Shown one piece after another: positions 1 through 8,559 of a stretch of 14,501 bases of DNA. This DNA comes from Gammaproteobacteria bacterium (GTDB lineage Bacteria; Pseudomonadota; Gammaproteobacteria; Woeseiales; Woeseiaceae). The translations under genes and the position numbers were made by a program. Position 1 is the first letter of the stretch. Each line of letters starts with the position of its first letter. Under the pieces are notes generated by a model. The model saw only the letters and a program-made list of their open reading frames with translations, did not search any database and was not told where the DNA came from. The stretch lies in NCBI GenBank assembly GCA_002685275.1, contig NYWX01000013.1:1-14501 (forward strand), in the 5' to 3' direction.

Positions 1-96
1 GATCCACTGATTCCTTGCAAGCCAGGTGCTGGTGCAGGAGTCACTGCTGCTGGTATTTCAGCAAATATTGTCGATTTAGTAAAAAGTATAAAATAG
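1..96 (+). CDS. thrA: Homoserine dehydrogenase C-terminus, probably bifunctional aspartokinase/homoserine dehydrogenase (3' end only)
   Basis: The first 31 codons are open in frame 1 and end in TAG at 94-96. They contain the glycine-rich stretch PGAGAGVTAAG followed by a short helix ending VDLVKSIK. This resembles the extreme C-terminus of E. coli ThrA and MetL (GAGxxVTAAG), where the homoserine dehydrogenase domain closes the polypeptide. Monofunctional homoserine dehydrogenases usually carry an extra ACT domain after this point and none is present, so the fused aspartokinase-homoserine dehydrogenase form is favoured; this is inferred, since the kinase half lies outside the window. The enzyme would reduce aspartate semialdehyde to homoserine, the substrate of the next gene. 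The stop is 4 bases before thrB, indicating one transcript. The 5' end and any leader or attenuator are not visible. Confidence 0.8.
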   Translation, partial: DPLIPCKPGAGAGVTAAGISANIVDLVKSIK

Positions 97-100
97 AAAA

Positions 101-1045
101 ATGAGTGAAAAATACATAACTGCATTTGCTCCTGCATCAATAGGTAATATTGCTGTCGGTTTTGACATGCTGGGACTAGCGATAAGTGGAGTAGGTGATC
201 GAGTCTCAGCAAGAAGGGTCGAAGAAGAGGGCGTGATGATCAAAGAAATATATGATTTAAATAATAATCCTCATGAAGATTTATCAAAAAACGCATCTCA
301 AAATACAGCCTCTATTGCAGCTGGCACCTTATGGAGAGCAGAAAAACAATCTGGTGGGTTGGAGATTGTTATTCATAAGGGTATTCCGCTACAGTCAGGA
401 ATGGGAAGTTCAGCCGCCTCTGCAGTAGCTGGTGCAGTTGCTGCAAATGCCCTGCTAAGCAAACCTTTACCTTTATCAGGGCTTCTTTCAGCCGCACTTG
501 AGGGTGAGAAATTTGCTAGTGGTGGCATCCATGCGGATAATATTGCACCAAGTTTAATTGGTGGGATGGTGTTTTGTCCTTCATCATCCCTTCCAGGGAT
601 GGTGTCCATTGATACACCAACCAATATTAGTTCAGTGCTAGTTCATCCTGATATGATTGTAAATACAGCGGAAAGTAGAGGTTCTTTATCAGAAAATTAT
701 TCCATGAGTCAATGGTTGGAGCAGCAAGGTTGTTTAGCTGGATTTTTAATTGGCCTTCAAAAAAATGACTTAGCCTTAATAAGGCATAATTTAAAAGATG
801 TTATCATAGAACCTCAACGCTCTCATTCTGTGGCACACTTTGATGAGGTAAAAAAAGCTGCTATCGATGGAGGCGCCTTAGGATGTTCATTATCAGGTAG
901 CGGACCAAGTATTTTTGCATTATGTGAGGATAGGCTTGCTGAAGATATAAAAATAGCAATGATGGATATTTTCAGTCAACATAAAATTAATTCTCAAGGT
1001 TGGGTAAGTCCGTTAAACTCAATTGGCGCTCATCTGGAAGAGTGA
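101..1045 (+). CDS. thrB: Homoserine kinase (GHMP kinase family)
   Basis: Homoserine kinase phosphorylates homoserine with ATP in the cytoplasm, the fourth step from aspartate to threonine. The 314-residue product has the usual length and the three GHMP-kinase signatures: an N-terminal APASIGNIAVGFDMLG segment (residues 9-24), the phosphate-binding loop PLQSGMGSSAAS (96-107) and the C-terminal SGSGPSIFAL (265-274). The HADNIAPSLIGG stretch (144-155) is also typical of ThrB. The ATG at 101 lies 4 bases after the thrA stop. No convincing Shine-Dalgarno sequence precedes it (the upstream bases are A-rich), so translation is probably coupled to thrA. Its TGA (1043-1045) sits against the thrC start. 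The order thrA-thrB-thrC matches the classical gammaproteobacterial operon. Any regulation would lie upstream of the window. Confidence 0.97.
   Translation: MSEKYITAFAPASIGNIAVGFDMLGLAISGVGDRVSARRVEEEGVMIKEIYDLNNNPHEDLSKNASQNTASIAAGTLWRAEKQSGGLEIVIHKGIPLQSGMGSSAASAVAGAVAANALLSKPLPLSGLLSAALEGEKFASGGIHADNIAPSLIGGMVFCPSSSLPGMVSIDTPTNISSVLVHPDMIVNTAESRGSLSENYSMSQWLEQQGCLAGFLIGLQKNDLALIRHNLKDVIIEPQRSHSVAHFDEVKKAAIDGGALGCSLSGSGPSIFALCEDRLAEDIKIAMMDIFSQHKINSQGWVSPLNSIGAHLEE
1036..1042 (+). promoter_or_regulatory. Shine-Dalgarno sequence deciding the thrC start
   Basis: GGAAGAG lies inside the last codons of thrB. It is 5-7 bases before GTG 1048, depending on how much of it pairs, but only about 1 base from GTG 1042. 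This spacing favours 1048 and suggests that ribosomes finishing thrB reinitiate on thrC. Confidence 0.55.
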
Positions 1046-1047
1046 TT

Positions 1048-2346
1048 GTGGATTTCGTAAGCACACGTGGCACAAAAGATTATAGAATTGAAGAAGTGCT
1101 GACAAAGGGAATTGCTGACGATGGTGGTCTATTTATACCAACAGAACTCCCAAGTTTTACTTATAACGACCTTAGCGATACGCAATCTCTTCAAGATATG
1201 GCACTGCGTTTCCTGCAACCATTTTTTAAAAGTTCATCATTAGAAGAGAGTTTGAGTGAGATAGTGAATGAAGCATTTTCTTTTGCAATACCTACAGAAA
1301 CTATCTCACCAGGATATTCGATTATGGAGCTTTTTCATGGTCCTACTGCTGCATTTAAAGATGTCGGTGCGAGATTCTTAGCCTCATGTATGAGCCGTTT
1401 AAACGCAAAACAATTACGTCCATTAGTTGTATTAGTGGCAACATCAGGTGACACTGGAGGAGCAGTAGCCGCTGCTTTTAATGACCTACCAAATGCCAAG
1501 GTTGTTGTGTTATTCCCTGAAGGGAAAGTCTCAAAAAGACAGGAAAAGCAACTAACATGCTGGGGTAATAATATATTATCCCTCTCAGTTAAAGGAACAT
1601 TTGATGATTGTCAAAAAATTGTAAAAAAAGCTTTTCTTGATGACGAGCTCTCTACTAATTATCGCTTCTCATCAGCGAACAGTATTAATCTAGGTCGTTT
1701 ATTGCCGCAGAGCGTATATTACGCATATTCGAGTATGAGCCATTATAGATCGAGTGGTATTAAACCCAGTTATATTATTCCAACTGGTAATCTAGGTAAT
1801 GGACTTGCTTGTGTTATGGCTAGAGATATGGGCCTGCCTATCGGAAATATTATTCTTGCGGTAAATGAAAATAAATTGATTGTCGACTATTTAAATGGGG
1901 CAGAATGGGAACCTAGGAGAAGTATAGAGACATTAGCTAATGCTATGGATGTTGGGAGTCCAAGCAATATGGAGCGTCTAAGTAGTTTTTATGGTGATAT
2001 CAATAGTCTGAATGATTGCATATCAGCAATTACTATTAGTGACAATATGATTGAGCGTGAGATCAAACGTAGTTATAGTGAAGATCATATAATTTTGTGC
2101 CCTCATACAGCGACTGCATCACGTACTTATCATGAGCTTGGCAGTGACCTTAAGAAAGATAATGAATGGATAGTTGTAGCAACAGCACATCCTGCCAAAT
2201 TTGAAACAATTGTTGAGCCTCTCATTGGCCAAGATATTCCTATTCCACCTGAGTTAGCCTCCATACTAGACAAGCCCAGCTCAATGCATAGTATTAATGC
2301 CTGTATGGACGAATTTAAAGATATTTTAAATAAAAATATACATTAG
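1048..2346 (+). CDS. thrC: Threonine synthase (PLP-dependent)
   Basis: Threonine synthase converts O-phosphohomoserine to threonine and phosphate using pyridoxal phosphate. From the GTG at 1048 the product is 432 residues, near the family norm. It opens MDFVSTRG, like many threonine synthases that begin a few residues before STRG. The PLP lysine is K104 in HGPTAAFKDVGARF (97-110). The cofactor-phosphate region SGDTGG (133-138), IPTGNLGN (244-251) and TAHPAKF (379-385) follow in the usual order. GTG 1048 is chosen because GGAAG (1036-1040) lies 7 bases upstream. A GTG at 1042 overlapping the thrB TGA as GTGA is the main alternative. An in-frame ATG at 1000 would add 16 residues unlike the family and overlap thrB by 46 bases. 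The gene ends 7 bases from the convergent tatD with no visible terminator. Confidence 0.95.
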   Translation: MDFVSTRGTKDYRIEEVLTKGIADDGGLFIPTELPSFTYNDLSDTQSLQDMALRFLQPFFKSSSLEESLSEIVNEAFSFAIPTETISPGYSIMELFHGPTAAFKDVGARFLASCMSRLNAKQLRPLVVLVATSGDTGGAVAAAFNDLPNAKVVVLFPEGKVSKRQEKQLTCWGNNILSLSVKGTFDDCQKIVKKAFLDDELSTNYRFSSANSINLGRLLPQSVYYAYSSMSHYRSSGIKPSYIIPTGNLGNGLACVMARDMGLPIGNIILAVNENKLIVDYLNGAEWEPRRSIETLANAMDVGSPSNMERLSSFYGDINSLNDCISAITISDNMIEREIKRSYSEDHIILCPHTATASRTYHELGSDLKKDNEWIVVATAHPAKFETIVEPLIGQDIPIPPELASILDKPSSMHSINACMDEFKDILNKNIH

Positions 2347-2353
2347 ATAGTAA

Positions 2354-3166
2354 TCATAAATCATTGTTAAATATCGGTAAATTAAATAATCTATTTGCAT
2401 TTTTTGTGCTTTGATTGATAATTTCAGTACTACTGTAATCTGTATTTAAAGCAATCATTTTAACAATTTCATGTAAAAATTTAGGCTCATTACGCCTTGA
2501 TTTTGGTTTTGGTTTCAATGTGCGTGGGAGCAGATAAGGACAATCTGTTTCAATCATAATTTTATCAAGCGGAATTTGGTTTACAATTTTTTGTAATTCA
2601 ACACCGCGTCTCTCATCACATATCCAACCTGTTATACCAATGTATAAGCCCATCTCTAAATACTCAGCTAACATTTCCTTGGTCCCAGTAAAACAGTGAG
2701 CAACACCTTTGATTGATTGATCATAATGATCTTCCATTATTTTTACAAAATCATTATGAGCATCGCGTTGATGAAGGAATAGTGGTAATTCGACAGTTTT
2801 AGCTATTTCTATTTGATTTATAAATGCATTTATTTGCGAATCTTTAGAAGAAAAATTACGAAAGTAATCTAGCCCACACTCGCCAATTGCAACCACTGAA
2901 TTTCTTGTAGCAAGATCATAAATTACTTTTTCAGTTTCTTGGTCGTAAGTATCAGCATAATGCGGGTGAACACCTGCAGTACAGAACAAGTTATCTTTAC
3001 GAGACAATGTTAATTCGTGAGCTTTAATACTCTCTTCTTTAGTGGCGCCAGTGATAATAAGTTTCTTGATATTGCAGTTTAAAGCATTATCTATGACTGC
3101 GTTAAGATCATTTTCATAGTCGCTGTGAGTTAGGTTAGCGCCAATATCTATCAAGTAATCTGACAT
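2354..3166 (-). CDS. tatD: TatD family metal-dependent DNase
   Basis: The 270-residue product is a metal-dependent hydrolase of the TatD family, cytoplasmic deoxyribonucleases with 3'-5' exonuclease activity linked to DNA repair. It resembles E. coli TatD more than the paralogues YcfH and YjjV: it opens LIDIGANLTHSDYEND instead of with the HxH metal motif, and carries GITGWICDERRG (177-188) and PKSRRNEP (221-228). Expected metal ligands are E96 in GECGLD, H132 in LHQRDAH, H157 in HCFTG and D208 in ETDCPYLLPR. GVHPH is at 65-69. The ATG at 3166 lies 15 bases after the acnA stop, so it is probably the last gene of the purB-mnmA-acnA-tatD run. No tatABC genes are nearby, in line with TatD not being a secretion component. 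The Shine-Dalgarno is weak. The gene converges on thrC. Confidence 0.95.
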   Translation of the reverse strand: MSDYLIDIGANLTHSDYENDLNAVIDNALNCNIKKLIITGATKEESIKAHELTLSRKDNLFCTAGVHPHYADTYDQETEKVIYDLATRNSVVAIGECGLDYFRNFSSKDSQINAFINQIEIAKTVELPLFLHQRDAHNDFVKIMEDHYDQSIKGVAHCFTGTKEMLAEYLEMGLYIGITGWICDERRGVELQKIVNQIPLDKIMIETDCPYLLPRTLKPKPKSRRNEPKFLHEIVKMIALNTDYSSTEIINQSTKNANRLFNLPIFNNDL

Positions 3167-3181
3167 TGCTTAATTTGATTG

Positions 3182-5860
3182 CTATTTGCTACTTACAATT
3201 TGCCTAAGAACGAATTGCAAGATGCCACCATGCTCAAAATAGTCTCTCTCCTTAGGTGTATCAATCCTGATTTGAGTTTCAAATTCTTTTATTTCCCCAG
3301 AAGGGCTTTTTGCTGTAACGACTGCCATTTTATTATTTGGGTCAATATGGTCTGACACAGTATATTCCTCCGTACCATTTAAACCATGGAATTCAGCATC
3401 TTCATTATTTTTGAATTGTAATGGTAGAACACCCATGCCAATTAAATTAGATCTATGAATTCGCTCATAACTTTTCGCAATGACAGCTTTTACACCAAGT
3501 AAGAGGGTACCTTTTGCTGCCCAATCTCGAGATGAGCCGGTACCATACTCACTTCCAGCTAAAATTATTAATGGAATTTGATCTTTTTTATATTGATTGG
3601 CTGCCTCAAAAATTGTCATCTTTTGATTGCTTGGCTGATGATTTGTCCATCCACCTTCTGTGCCAGGAGCCAGCTTATTGCGTAACCGAATATTTGCAAA
3701 TGTACCTCGCATCATCACCTCATGATTACCTCGTCGAGATCCATAAGAGTTAAAATCTTGCTCATGTATACCTTGGTTACGAAGGTAATCGGCAGCAGGG
3801 CTATCTTTTGCGATACCACCAGCTGGTGAAATATGATCAGTCGTAACAGAATCACCCAACAAGGCAAGCACTCTTGCACTCTTGATATCATTGATTGGGT
3901 CAGGACTTAATGTCATTCCTTCAAAATAAGGTGGGTGCTTTACATAAGTCGATGTTTCATCCCAACTATAAATTTCACCGGTAGAAGTATTAATATTATT
4001 CCAGTTTTCATCACCATCAAAAACAGAATTATAACTAGATGAAAACATATCTGAATTGATAGACGACATCAGTGTGTCACTCACATCTTTTTGAGTTGGC
4101 CAGATATCCTTTAAATATACGTCATTACCTTTCTGATCCTTACCTAATGGCTCTTCTGTTAAGTTATGCTGCATATTTCCAGCTATAGCATAAGCAACCA
4201 CCAAAGGAGGGGAGGCTAAAAAATTCATTTGAACTTGAGGATGTATCCTACCTTCAAAATTTCTATTTCCGGATAGGATACTGCAACCGATTAATTCGGA
4301 ATCATGAACACCTTTACTGACTTCGGTCATTAATGGGCCAGAATTCCCAATACAAGTAGTGCAGCCATAGCCAACTGTCTGAAAACCAAGTTGGTCAAGC
4401 GCCTCATTAAGTTTAGCTTTTTTAAGATAATCAGTTACAACCTTGGATCCTGGAGCTAAACTAGTTTTAACCCAGGGTTTGGTTTTGAGACCTGATTTTA
4501 TTGCATTATTGGCAAGTAAGCCGGCTGCAATCATAACGGCAGGGTTAGATGTATTTGTGCAACTAGTTATTGCAGCAATTAATAACGCACCATCCTTCAT
4601 TAAAAAAGCATCATTTCCGATATTAATATCTATCTTTCCATCACTTTCACGGTCTTTAATTGCAGATTTTAGGTGCTGCTCAAAAGTTAAGTGAGCTTCT
4701 TTGAGCGGTATTCGATCTTGCGGTCTTTTTGGGCCAGCAATACTTGGTTCCACGCTACTCATATCTAGCTCTACCAAGTCACTATAATTGGCATCAGGTT
4801 GATCCTTGTCTCTCCATAACCCCTGTGCTTTTGAGTAGGTTTTTATTAGTTCAATATGTTCTTTATCACGACCAGATAATTCCAAATAACGAAGTGTTTC
4901 ATTATCAATGGGAAATATTGCGCATGTACTACCAAATTCTGGAGACATATTGCCAAGAGTAGCTCTATCTGCCAGTGGAAGCTCGTCAAGACCATTGCCA
5001 AAGAATTCGACAAATTTACCTACTACACCTTTTTCACGTAAAATCTCAGTTACAGTTAATACTAAATCGGTAGCAGTTGTGCCTTCACGTAACTTACCAG
5101 TTAATTTAAATCCAATCACTTGGGGGATCAGCATGGTAATTGGCTGACCTAACATCGCAGCTTCGGCTTCAATACCACCGACTCCCCAACCAAGGATCCC
5201 AAGTCCATTAATCATTGTGGTATGAGAATCTGTTCCAACCACTGTGTCAGGGTAGATTACATGCCTATCATCTATTTTTTTATCAAAAGTTACCCGGCTG
5301 AGGTACTCGAGATTAACTTGATGTACGATACCTGTATTGGGTGGAACAACTTTGAAGTTTTCAAAGGCATTTTGCCCCCATTTTAAAAATGAATACCTTT
5401 CTTCATTGCGATTAAATTCGATTTCGTTATTCAACGTCAATGCATCAGATTTGGCATAATTATCAACTTGAACGGAGTGATCAATGACAAGCTCTGCTGG
5501 TGACAATGGGTTGATGCTATTTGCTTCTCCACCAAGATTGATAACTGCATTTCGCATAGCAGCAAGATCAACAACAGCTGGAACACCAGTGAAATCCTGT
5601 AAAATTACACGAGCCGGAGTGAATGATATTTCTTTACTGGGCTTAGCTTTTGGTTCCCAATTAACTACAGCAAGAATATCTTCTTTAGTGATATTTATTC
5701 CATCTTCAAAACGCAGTAAATTTTCGAGTAAAATTTTTAACGAATAGGGCAGCAACTTGACTTTATCATTATCAATTGCATCAAGTTTATAGTATTCATA
5801 GTTTTTATTATTTAATTCTAGGACTGAGTGAGAGCCAAAGCTGTTTTCCATAGTGGACAT
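3182..5860 (-). CDS. acnA: Aconitate hydratase A (4Fe-4S, AcnA/IRP type)
   Basis: Aconitase interconverts citrate and isocitrate in the TCA cycle with a labile [4Fe-4S] cluster. The 892-residue product is almost the length of E. coli AcnA (891) and alignable throughout, unlike AcnB. Cluster ligands are C434 in TSCTNTSNP (432-440) and C500 and C503 in GYGCTTCIGNSGPL (497-510), one position off the E. coli numbering. Other signatures are QDFTGVPAVVDLAAMR (88-103), VVGTDSHTTMINGLG (207-221), GDSVTTDHISPAG (669-681) and GSEYGTGSSRDWAAKG (769-784) of the swivel domain. The start is the ATG at 5860. An in-frame ATG at 5851 is the alternative: GGAT lies 5 bases before it, while nothing convincing precedes 5860. 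A 99-base gap separates it from mnmA and holds a possible private promoter. Some AcnA/IRP proteins bind RNA as apoenzymes; nothing here tests that. Confidence 0.97.
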   Translation of the reverse strand: MSTMENSFGSHSVLELNNKNYEYYKLDAIDNDKVKLLPYSLKILLENLLRFEDGINITKEDILAVVNWEPKAKPSKEISFTPARVILQDFTGVPAVVDLAAMRNAVINLGGEANSINPLSPAELVIDHSVQVDNYAKSDALTLNNEIEFNRNEERYSFLKWGQNAFENFKVVPPNTGIVHQVNLEYLSRVTFDKKIDDRHVIYPDTVVGTDSHTTMINGLGILGWGVGGIEAEAAMLGQPITMLIPQVIGFKLTGKLREGTTATDLVLTVTEILREKGVVGKFVEFFGNGLDELPLADRATLGNMSPEFGSTCAIFPIDNETLRYLELSGRDKEHIELIKTYSKAQGLWRDKDQPDANYSDLVELDMSSVEPSIAGPKRPQDRIPLKEAHLTFEQHLKSAIKDRESDGKIDINIGNDAFLMKDGALLIAAITSCTNTSNPAVMIAAGLLANNAIKSGLKTKPWVKTSLAPGSKVVTDYLKKAKLNEALDQLGFQTVGYGCTTCIGNSGPLMTEVSKGVHDSELIGCSILSGNRNFEGRIHPQVQMNFLASPPLVVAYAIAGNMQHNLTEEPLGKDQKGNDVYLKDIWPTQKDVSDTLMSSINSDMFSSSYNSVFDGDENWNNINTSTGEIYSWDETSTYVKHPPYFEGMTLSPDPINDIKSARVLALLGDSVTTDHISPAGGIAKDSPAADYLRNQGIHEQDFNSYGSRRGNHEVMMRGTFANIRLRNKLAPGTEGGWTNHQPSNQKMTIFEAANQYKKDQIPLIILAGSEYGTGSSRDWAAKGTLLLGVKAVIAKSYERIHRSNLIGMGVLPLQFKNNEDAEFHGLNGTEEYTVSDHIDPNNKMAVVTAKSPSGEIKEFETQIRIDTPKERDYFEHGGILQFVLRQIVSSK

Positions 5861-5905
5861 CCAAAATTACGGTTAATGAATAAATAAATTTATAATTGGG
5901 GCTGA

Positions 5906-5934
5906 ATTATAGCCGATGTTTGATTTAATTTGGG
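5906..5934 (-). promoter_or_regulatory. Candidate acnA promoter in the mnmA-acnA gap
   Basis: On the minus strand a perfect TATAAT hexamer (plus-strand bases 5906-5911) stands 45 bases before the acnA ATG. The hexamer 17 bases upstream (5929-5934, CCCAAA) is a poor -35, and there is no TGn extension, so strength is doubtful. A 4-bp inverted repeat (GGCT/AGCC) flanks the -10. In DNA this AT-rich a TATAAT can occur by chance. The 99-base gap is the largest inside this four-gene run, which supports a separate promoter for the TCA-cycle gene. Confidence 0.35.
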
Positions 5935-5959
5935 AGATTCTGTGAATTATTTATTATTT

Positions 5960-7072
5960 TCAACTAACAATTTCATCGACGAAACCACCACCTAAGCAAC
6001 GATCATTAGAGTATAAAACGGTTGCTTGCCCAGTCGCCAATGCGCGCTGCTTTTCTTTAAATATTATTTTTACTTTTTGGTTATTTAGCATATGAACTTC
6101 ACAAGCTTGATCTGCTTGCCGATATCTAATTTTCCCATGACATAGGAATTTTTTATCTCTTTGAACAAGATTGTTTGCATTACCTAACCAGGAGAATTTA
6201 TTGATCACTACACCTTGCTTATATAAATTAGAGTCGTCACCTTGTGCGACAATTAAGTTATTTTTTTCAATATCTTTTTCAATGACATAAAAGGGCGCAC
6301 CATTTCCATCTTTCTGACCACCAATATTTAATCCTTGCCGTTGTCCTATGGTGTAATACATTAACCCATTATGCTGTCCCATTAAATTGCCTGTTTTATC
6401 ATAAATAGAACCTGGTTTTTCCGGTAAGTAATTCTTTAAAAACTCTTGAAAAGGTCTCTCACCTATAAAGCAAATACCTGTACTATCCTTTTTGTTAAAA
6501 TTCAATAAACCATTCATTTTTGCGATTTCTCTAACTTCTTCTTTAGTTAGATCACCTAAAGGAAATAATGTATTTTTAAAAGCATCAGAGTCAACTGCAT
6601 GTAGAAAATATGTTTGATCCTTGTTTGAATCTTTTGCTTTTACTAGCTCTATTGAATTATTTGATTTTCGTAATTTTGCATAATGTCCAGTGGCAATGTA
6701 ATCGCCACCAAGTCTCGATGCATAGTCTTTGAAAACACCAAATTTGATTTCACGATTACACAAAATATCTGGGTTTGGCGTTCTTCCAATTTTATACTCA
6801 TGTAGGAAATCTTTGAATACCAGGTCCATATACTCTTTAGCAAAATTAATGTGATGTAACGGTATAGATAAACTTTTACAAACTTTTTTTGCTTCTTGTA
6901 AATCTTCAGCGGCACCACAGTAACCGTCTTCATCATTCCAATTGGTCATATGTAACGCTTGAACATTGGCACCTTTTTGTTGGAGAAGAAGCGCAGTAAC
7001 AGCTGAGTCAACACCACCCGATAAACCAACAATAACTTTCTTATTAGTAATTTTATCTACTGATGTATCCAT
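5960..7072 (-). CDS. mnmA: tRNA 2-thiouridylase MnmA
   Basis: MnmA adenylates and then thiolates U34 of Lys, Glu and Gln tRNAs (the s2U of mnm5s2U), with sulfur relayed from IscS through TusABCDE in gammaproteobacteria. The 370-residue length fits the family. Visible are the ATP pyrophosphatase P-loop GLSGGVDSAV (16-25), the GRTPNPDILCNREIKF segment (96-111) with catalytic C105, and the persulfide-bearing C201 in STGICFIGERPF (197-208). DSNKDQTYFLH (148-158), GLMYYTIGQRQGL (236-248) and KIRYRQ (314-319) also match. The ATG at 7072 places about 11 residues before KKVIVGLSGG, as in E. coli. It follows purB by 34 bases on the same strand. In E. coli hflD separates mnmA and purB; here hflD is absent. 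The other sulfur-relay genes are not in the window. Confidence 0.97.
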   Translation of the reverse strand: MDTSVDKITNKKVIVGLSGGVDSAVTALLLQQKGANVQALHMTNWNDEDGYCGAAEDLQEAKKVCKSLSIPLHHINFAKEYMDLVFKDFLHEYKIGRTPNPDILCNREIKFGVFKDYASRLGGDYIATGHYAKLRKSNNSIELVKAKDSNKDQTYFLHAVDSDAFKNTLFPLGDLTKEEVREIAKMNGLLNFNKKDSTGICFIGERPFQEFLKNYLPEKPGSIYDKTGNLMGQHNGLMYYTIGQRQGLNIGGQKDGNGAPFYVIEKDIEKNNLIVAQGDDSNLYKQGVVINKFSWLGNANNLVQRDKKFLCHGKIRYRQADQACEVHMLNNQKVKIIFKEKQRALATGQATVLYSNDRCLGGGFVDEIVS

Positions 7073-7106
7073 TTTCTTGAGTAACGCTTATATTAAATAG
7101 TTAGTT

Positions 7107-8459
7107 TTATCTGATCAACTTAGAGGCTAGTCCTGTATATTTTGATGGTGTTAGCTCAAGTAATTCTTGCTTTGCATCTTGGGGTATATCTAACAATTGT
7201 ATAAAGTCCGCCAAAATAGATTCATTAATATCGTTACCGCGCGTAAGTGCCTTTAGTTTTTCGTAAGGCTCTGGAATACCATACCTTCGCATGACTGTTT
7301 GAATGGCTTCAGCTAAGACTTCCCATCTATTTTCAATATCGTTACTAATAATAGTTTCATCGATTTCTAATTTGTTGATTCCCTTGAGAAGGGATTTGAT
7401 AGCAATTATGCTATGCCCAATAGCAACGCCTAGATTTCTTTGCACAGTTGAATCGGTTAAGTCTCTCTGAAAGCGTGAAATAGGTAATTTCTCTGCAAAA
7501 TGACCGAGTAAAGCATTTGCGATACCAAGATTACCCTCAGCATTTTCAAAATCAATTGGATTAATCTTATGTGGCATCGTAGATGAGCCAACCTCATCTC
7601 TCTCTAATCGTTGTTTGAAATATCCTAGTGATATATAACCCCAAATATCTCTACATAGATCTATTAGAACAACATTATAACGTATAAGGTTGTGGCAATA
7701 ATTTGCCATCCAGTCATGAGGTTCAATTTGGGTGGTGAGCGAGTTCGGTTTCAATTGGAGGGAGTTTATGAAATCAGAGCTAATTTTGGGCCAGTCGCAA
7801 TCTGGGTAAGCAATATGATGAGCATTGAAATTACCTACAGCACCATTAAACTTTCCATAAATATCAATTACTGAAAATTGTTTTTCAAGTCTGTTTAATC
7901 TCGCAAATACATTAGCAAATTCCTTACCCACAGTGGTGGGACTAGCTGTTTGACCATGCGTTCTAGAGAGCATTGGTATAGTGGCATAGTTATTAGCAAA
8001 AGCCTTTATTTTGCTTTGTAGCTCATGCATGAAAGGTGTGATTACATTTTTTCGTGCCTCATTTAGCATCATTGCATAAGCAAGGTTATTTATATCTTCA
8101 GAGGTGCAACCAAAGTGAAGAAAATCATTAATACTTTTATTGTTTTTAAATTGTTCACCTATAAAGTATTCAATCGCCTTAACATCATGATTAGTTTTAC
8201 TTTCAATTTCTTTGACTCTACGTGCTGCATTGATATCAAAATTCGAGACAATCTCATTTAATTGCTTATTAGTTGTTTCGTCAAAGTTAGCAAGTTCTTT
8301 AATATCATTGTGCTTCGAAAGCGTCTGCAGCCAACGGACTTCAATCTCCACTCTGAAACGAATCAGCCCATATTCACTGAAAATATCAATCAATTCCCCT
8401 GTTTTATCTGAATACCGCCCATCTAATGGCGAAATTGAGGTTAACTGGTCACGTTTCAT
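7107..8459 (-). CDS. purB: Adenylosuccinate lyase
   Basis: PurB acts twice in purine synthesis, splitting SAICAR to AICAR and adenylosuccinate to AMP, releasing fumarate each time. From the ATG at 8459 the product is 450 residues, close to E. coli PurB (456), and begins MKRDQLTSISPLDGRYSDKT like the family. Signatures: TSEDINN (119-125), SRTHGQTASPTTVGKE (165-180) with H168 as catalytic His, IEPHDW (245-250) and GSSTMPHKINPIDFEN (291-306) with S292 on the flexible catalytic loop. The frame stays open to an upstream GTG at 8498 and an ATG at 8477, but those extra residues are not family-like, and GTG 8498 would abut the candidate -10 element. GGAAG lies about 11 bases before ATG 8459, a slightly long spacing. 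The gene is head to head with fumC, a member of the same superfamily, and heads the purB-mnmA-acnA-tatD run. Confidence 0.96.
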   Translation of the reverse strand: MKRDQLTSISPLDGRYSDKTGELIDIFSEYGLIRFRVEIEVRWLQTLSKHNDIKELANFDETTNKQLNEIVSNFDINAARRVKEIESKTNHDVKAIEYFIGEQFKNNKSINDFLHFGCTSEDINNLAYAMMLNEARKNVITPFMHELQSKIKAFANNYATIPMLSRTHGQTASPTTVGKEFANVFARLNRLEKQFSVIDIYGKFNGAVGNFNAHHIAYPDCDWPKISSDFINSLQLKPNSLTTQIEPHDWMANYCHNLIRYNVVLIDLCRDIWGYISLGYFKQRLERDEVGSSTMPHKINPIDFENAEGNLGIANALLGHFAEKLPISRFQRDLTDSTVQRNLGVAIGHSIIAIKSLLKGINKLEIDETIISNDIENRWEVLAEAIQTVMRRYGIPEPYEKLKALTRGNDINESILADFIQLLDIPQDAKQELLELTPSKYTGLASKLIR

Positions 8460-8488
8460 ATTGGTAATCACTTCCATATCAAAAGAAG

Positions 8489-8534
8489 AATCATACACTA
8501 ATAGAACTAAAAGATATCGATTTGCTGTATGATT
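8489..8534. promoter_or_regulatory. Divergent purB/fumC promoter region with a 9-bp inverted repeat
   Basis: AATCATACA at 8489-8497 and TGTATGATT at 8526-8534 form a perfect 9-bp inverted repeat separated by 28 bases. Each arm carries TATGAT pointing outward, one mismatch from the sigma-70 -10 consensus: 8490-8495 for purB (minus) and 8528-8533 for fumC (plus). Initiation about 7 bases beyond each would give leaders of roughly 24 bases for purB and 28 for fumC. That agrees with the downstream start codons chosen on other grounds. No good -35 hexamer is visible at the expected distance for either, so activator dependence, or an operator instead of promoters, is possible. Confidence 0.4.
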
Positions 8535-8555
8535 AGACGAAAGAGATATGATAAC

Positions 8556-8559
8556 GGAG
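8556..8559 (+). promoter_or_regulatory. Shine-Dalgarno sequence deciding the fumC start
   Basis: GGAG stands 8 bases before the ATG at 8568, an ideal spacing. It supports that codon over the upstream in-frame ATG at 8529, which has no ribosome binding site and lies inside the TATGAT element. Confidence 0.6.

Noticed and set aside
1000..1047. Upstream ATG at 1000 as the thrC start
   Set aside because: It would overlap thrB by 46 bases and add 16 residues that do not resemble threonine synthase N-termini, and a well-spaced ribosome binding site precedes GTG 1048 instead.
8460..8498. Upstream GTG at 8498 as the purB start
   Set aside because: It adds 13 residues absent from the family, has no ribosome binding site, and abuts the candidate -10 hexamer.
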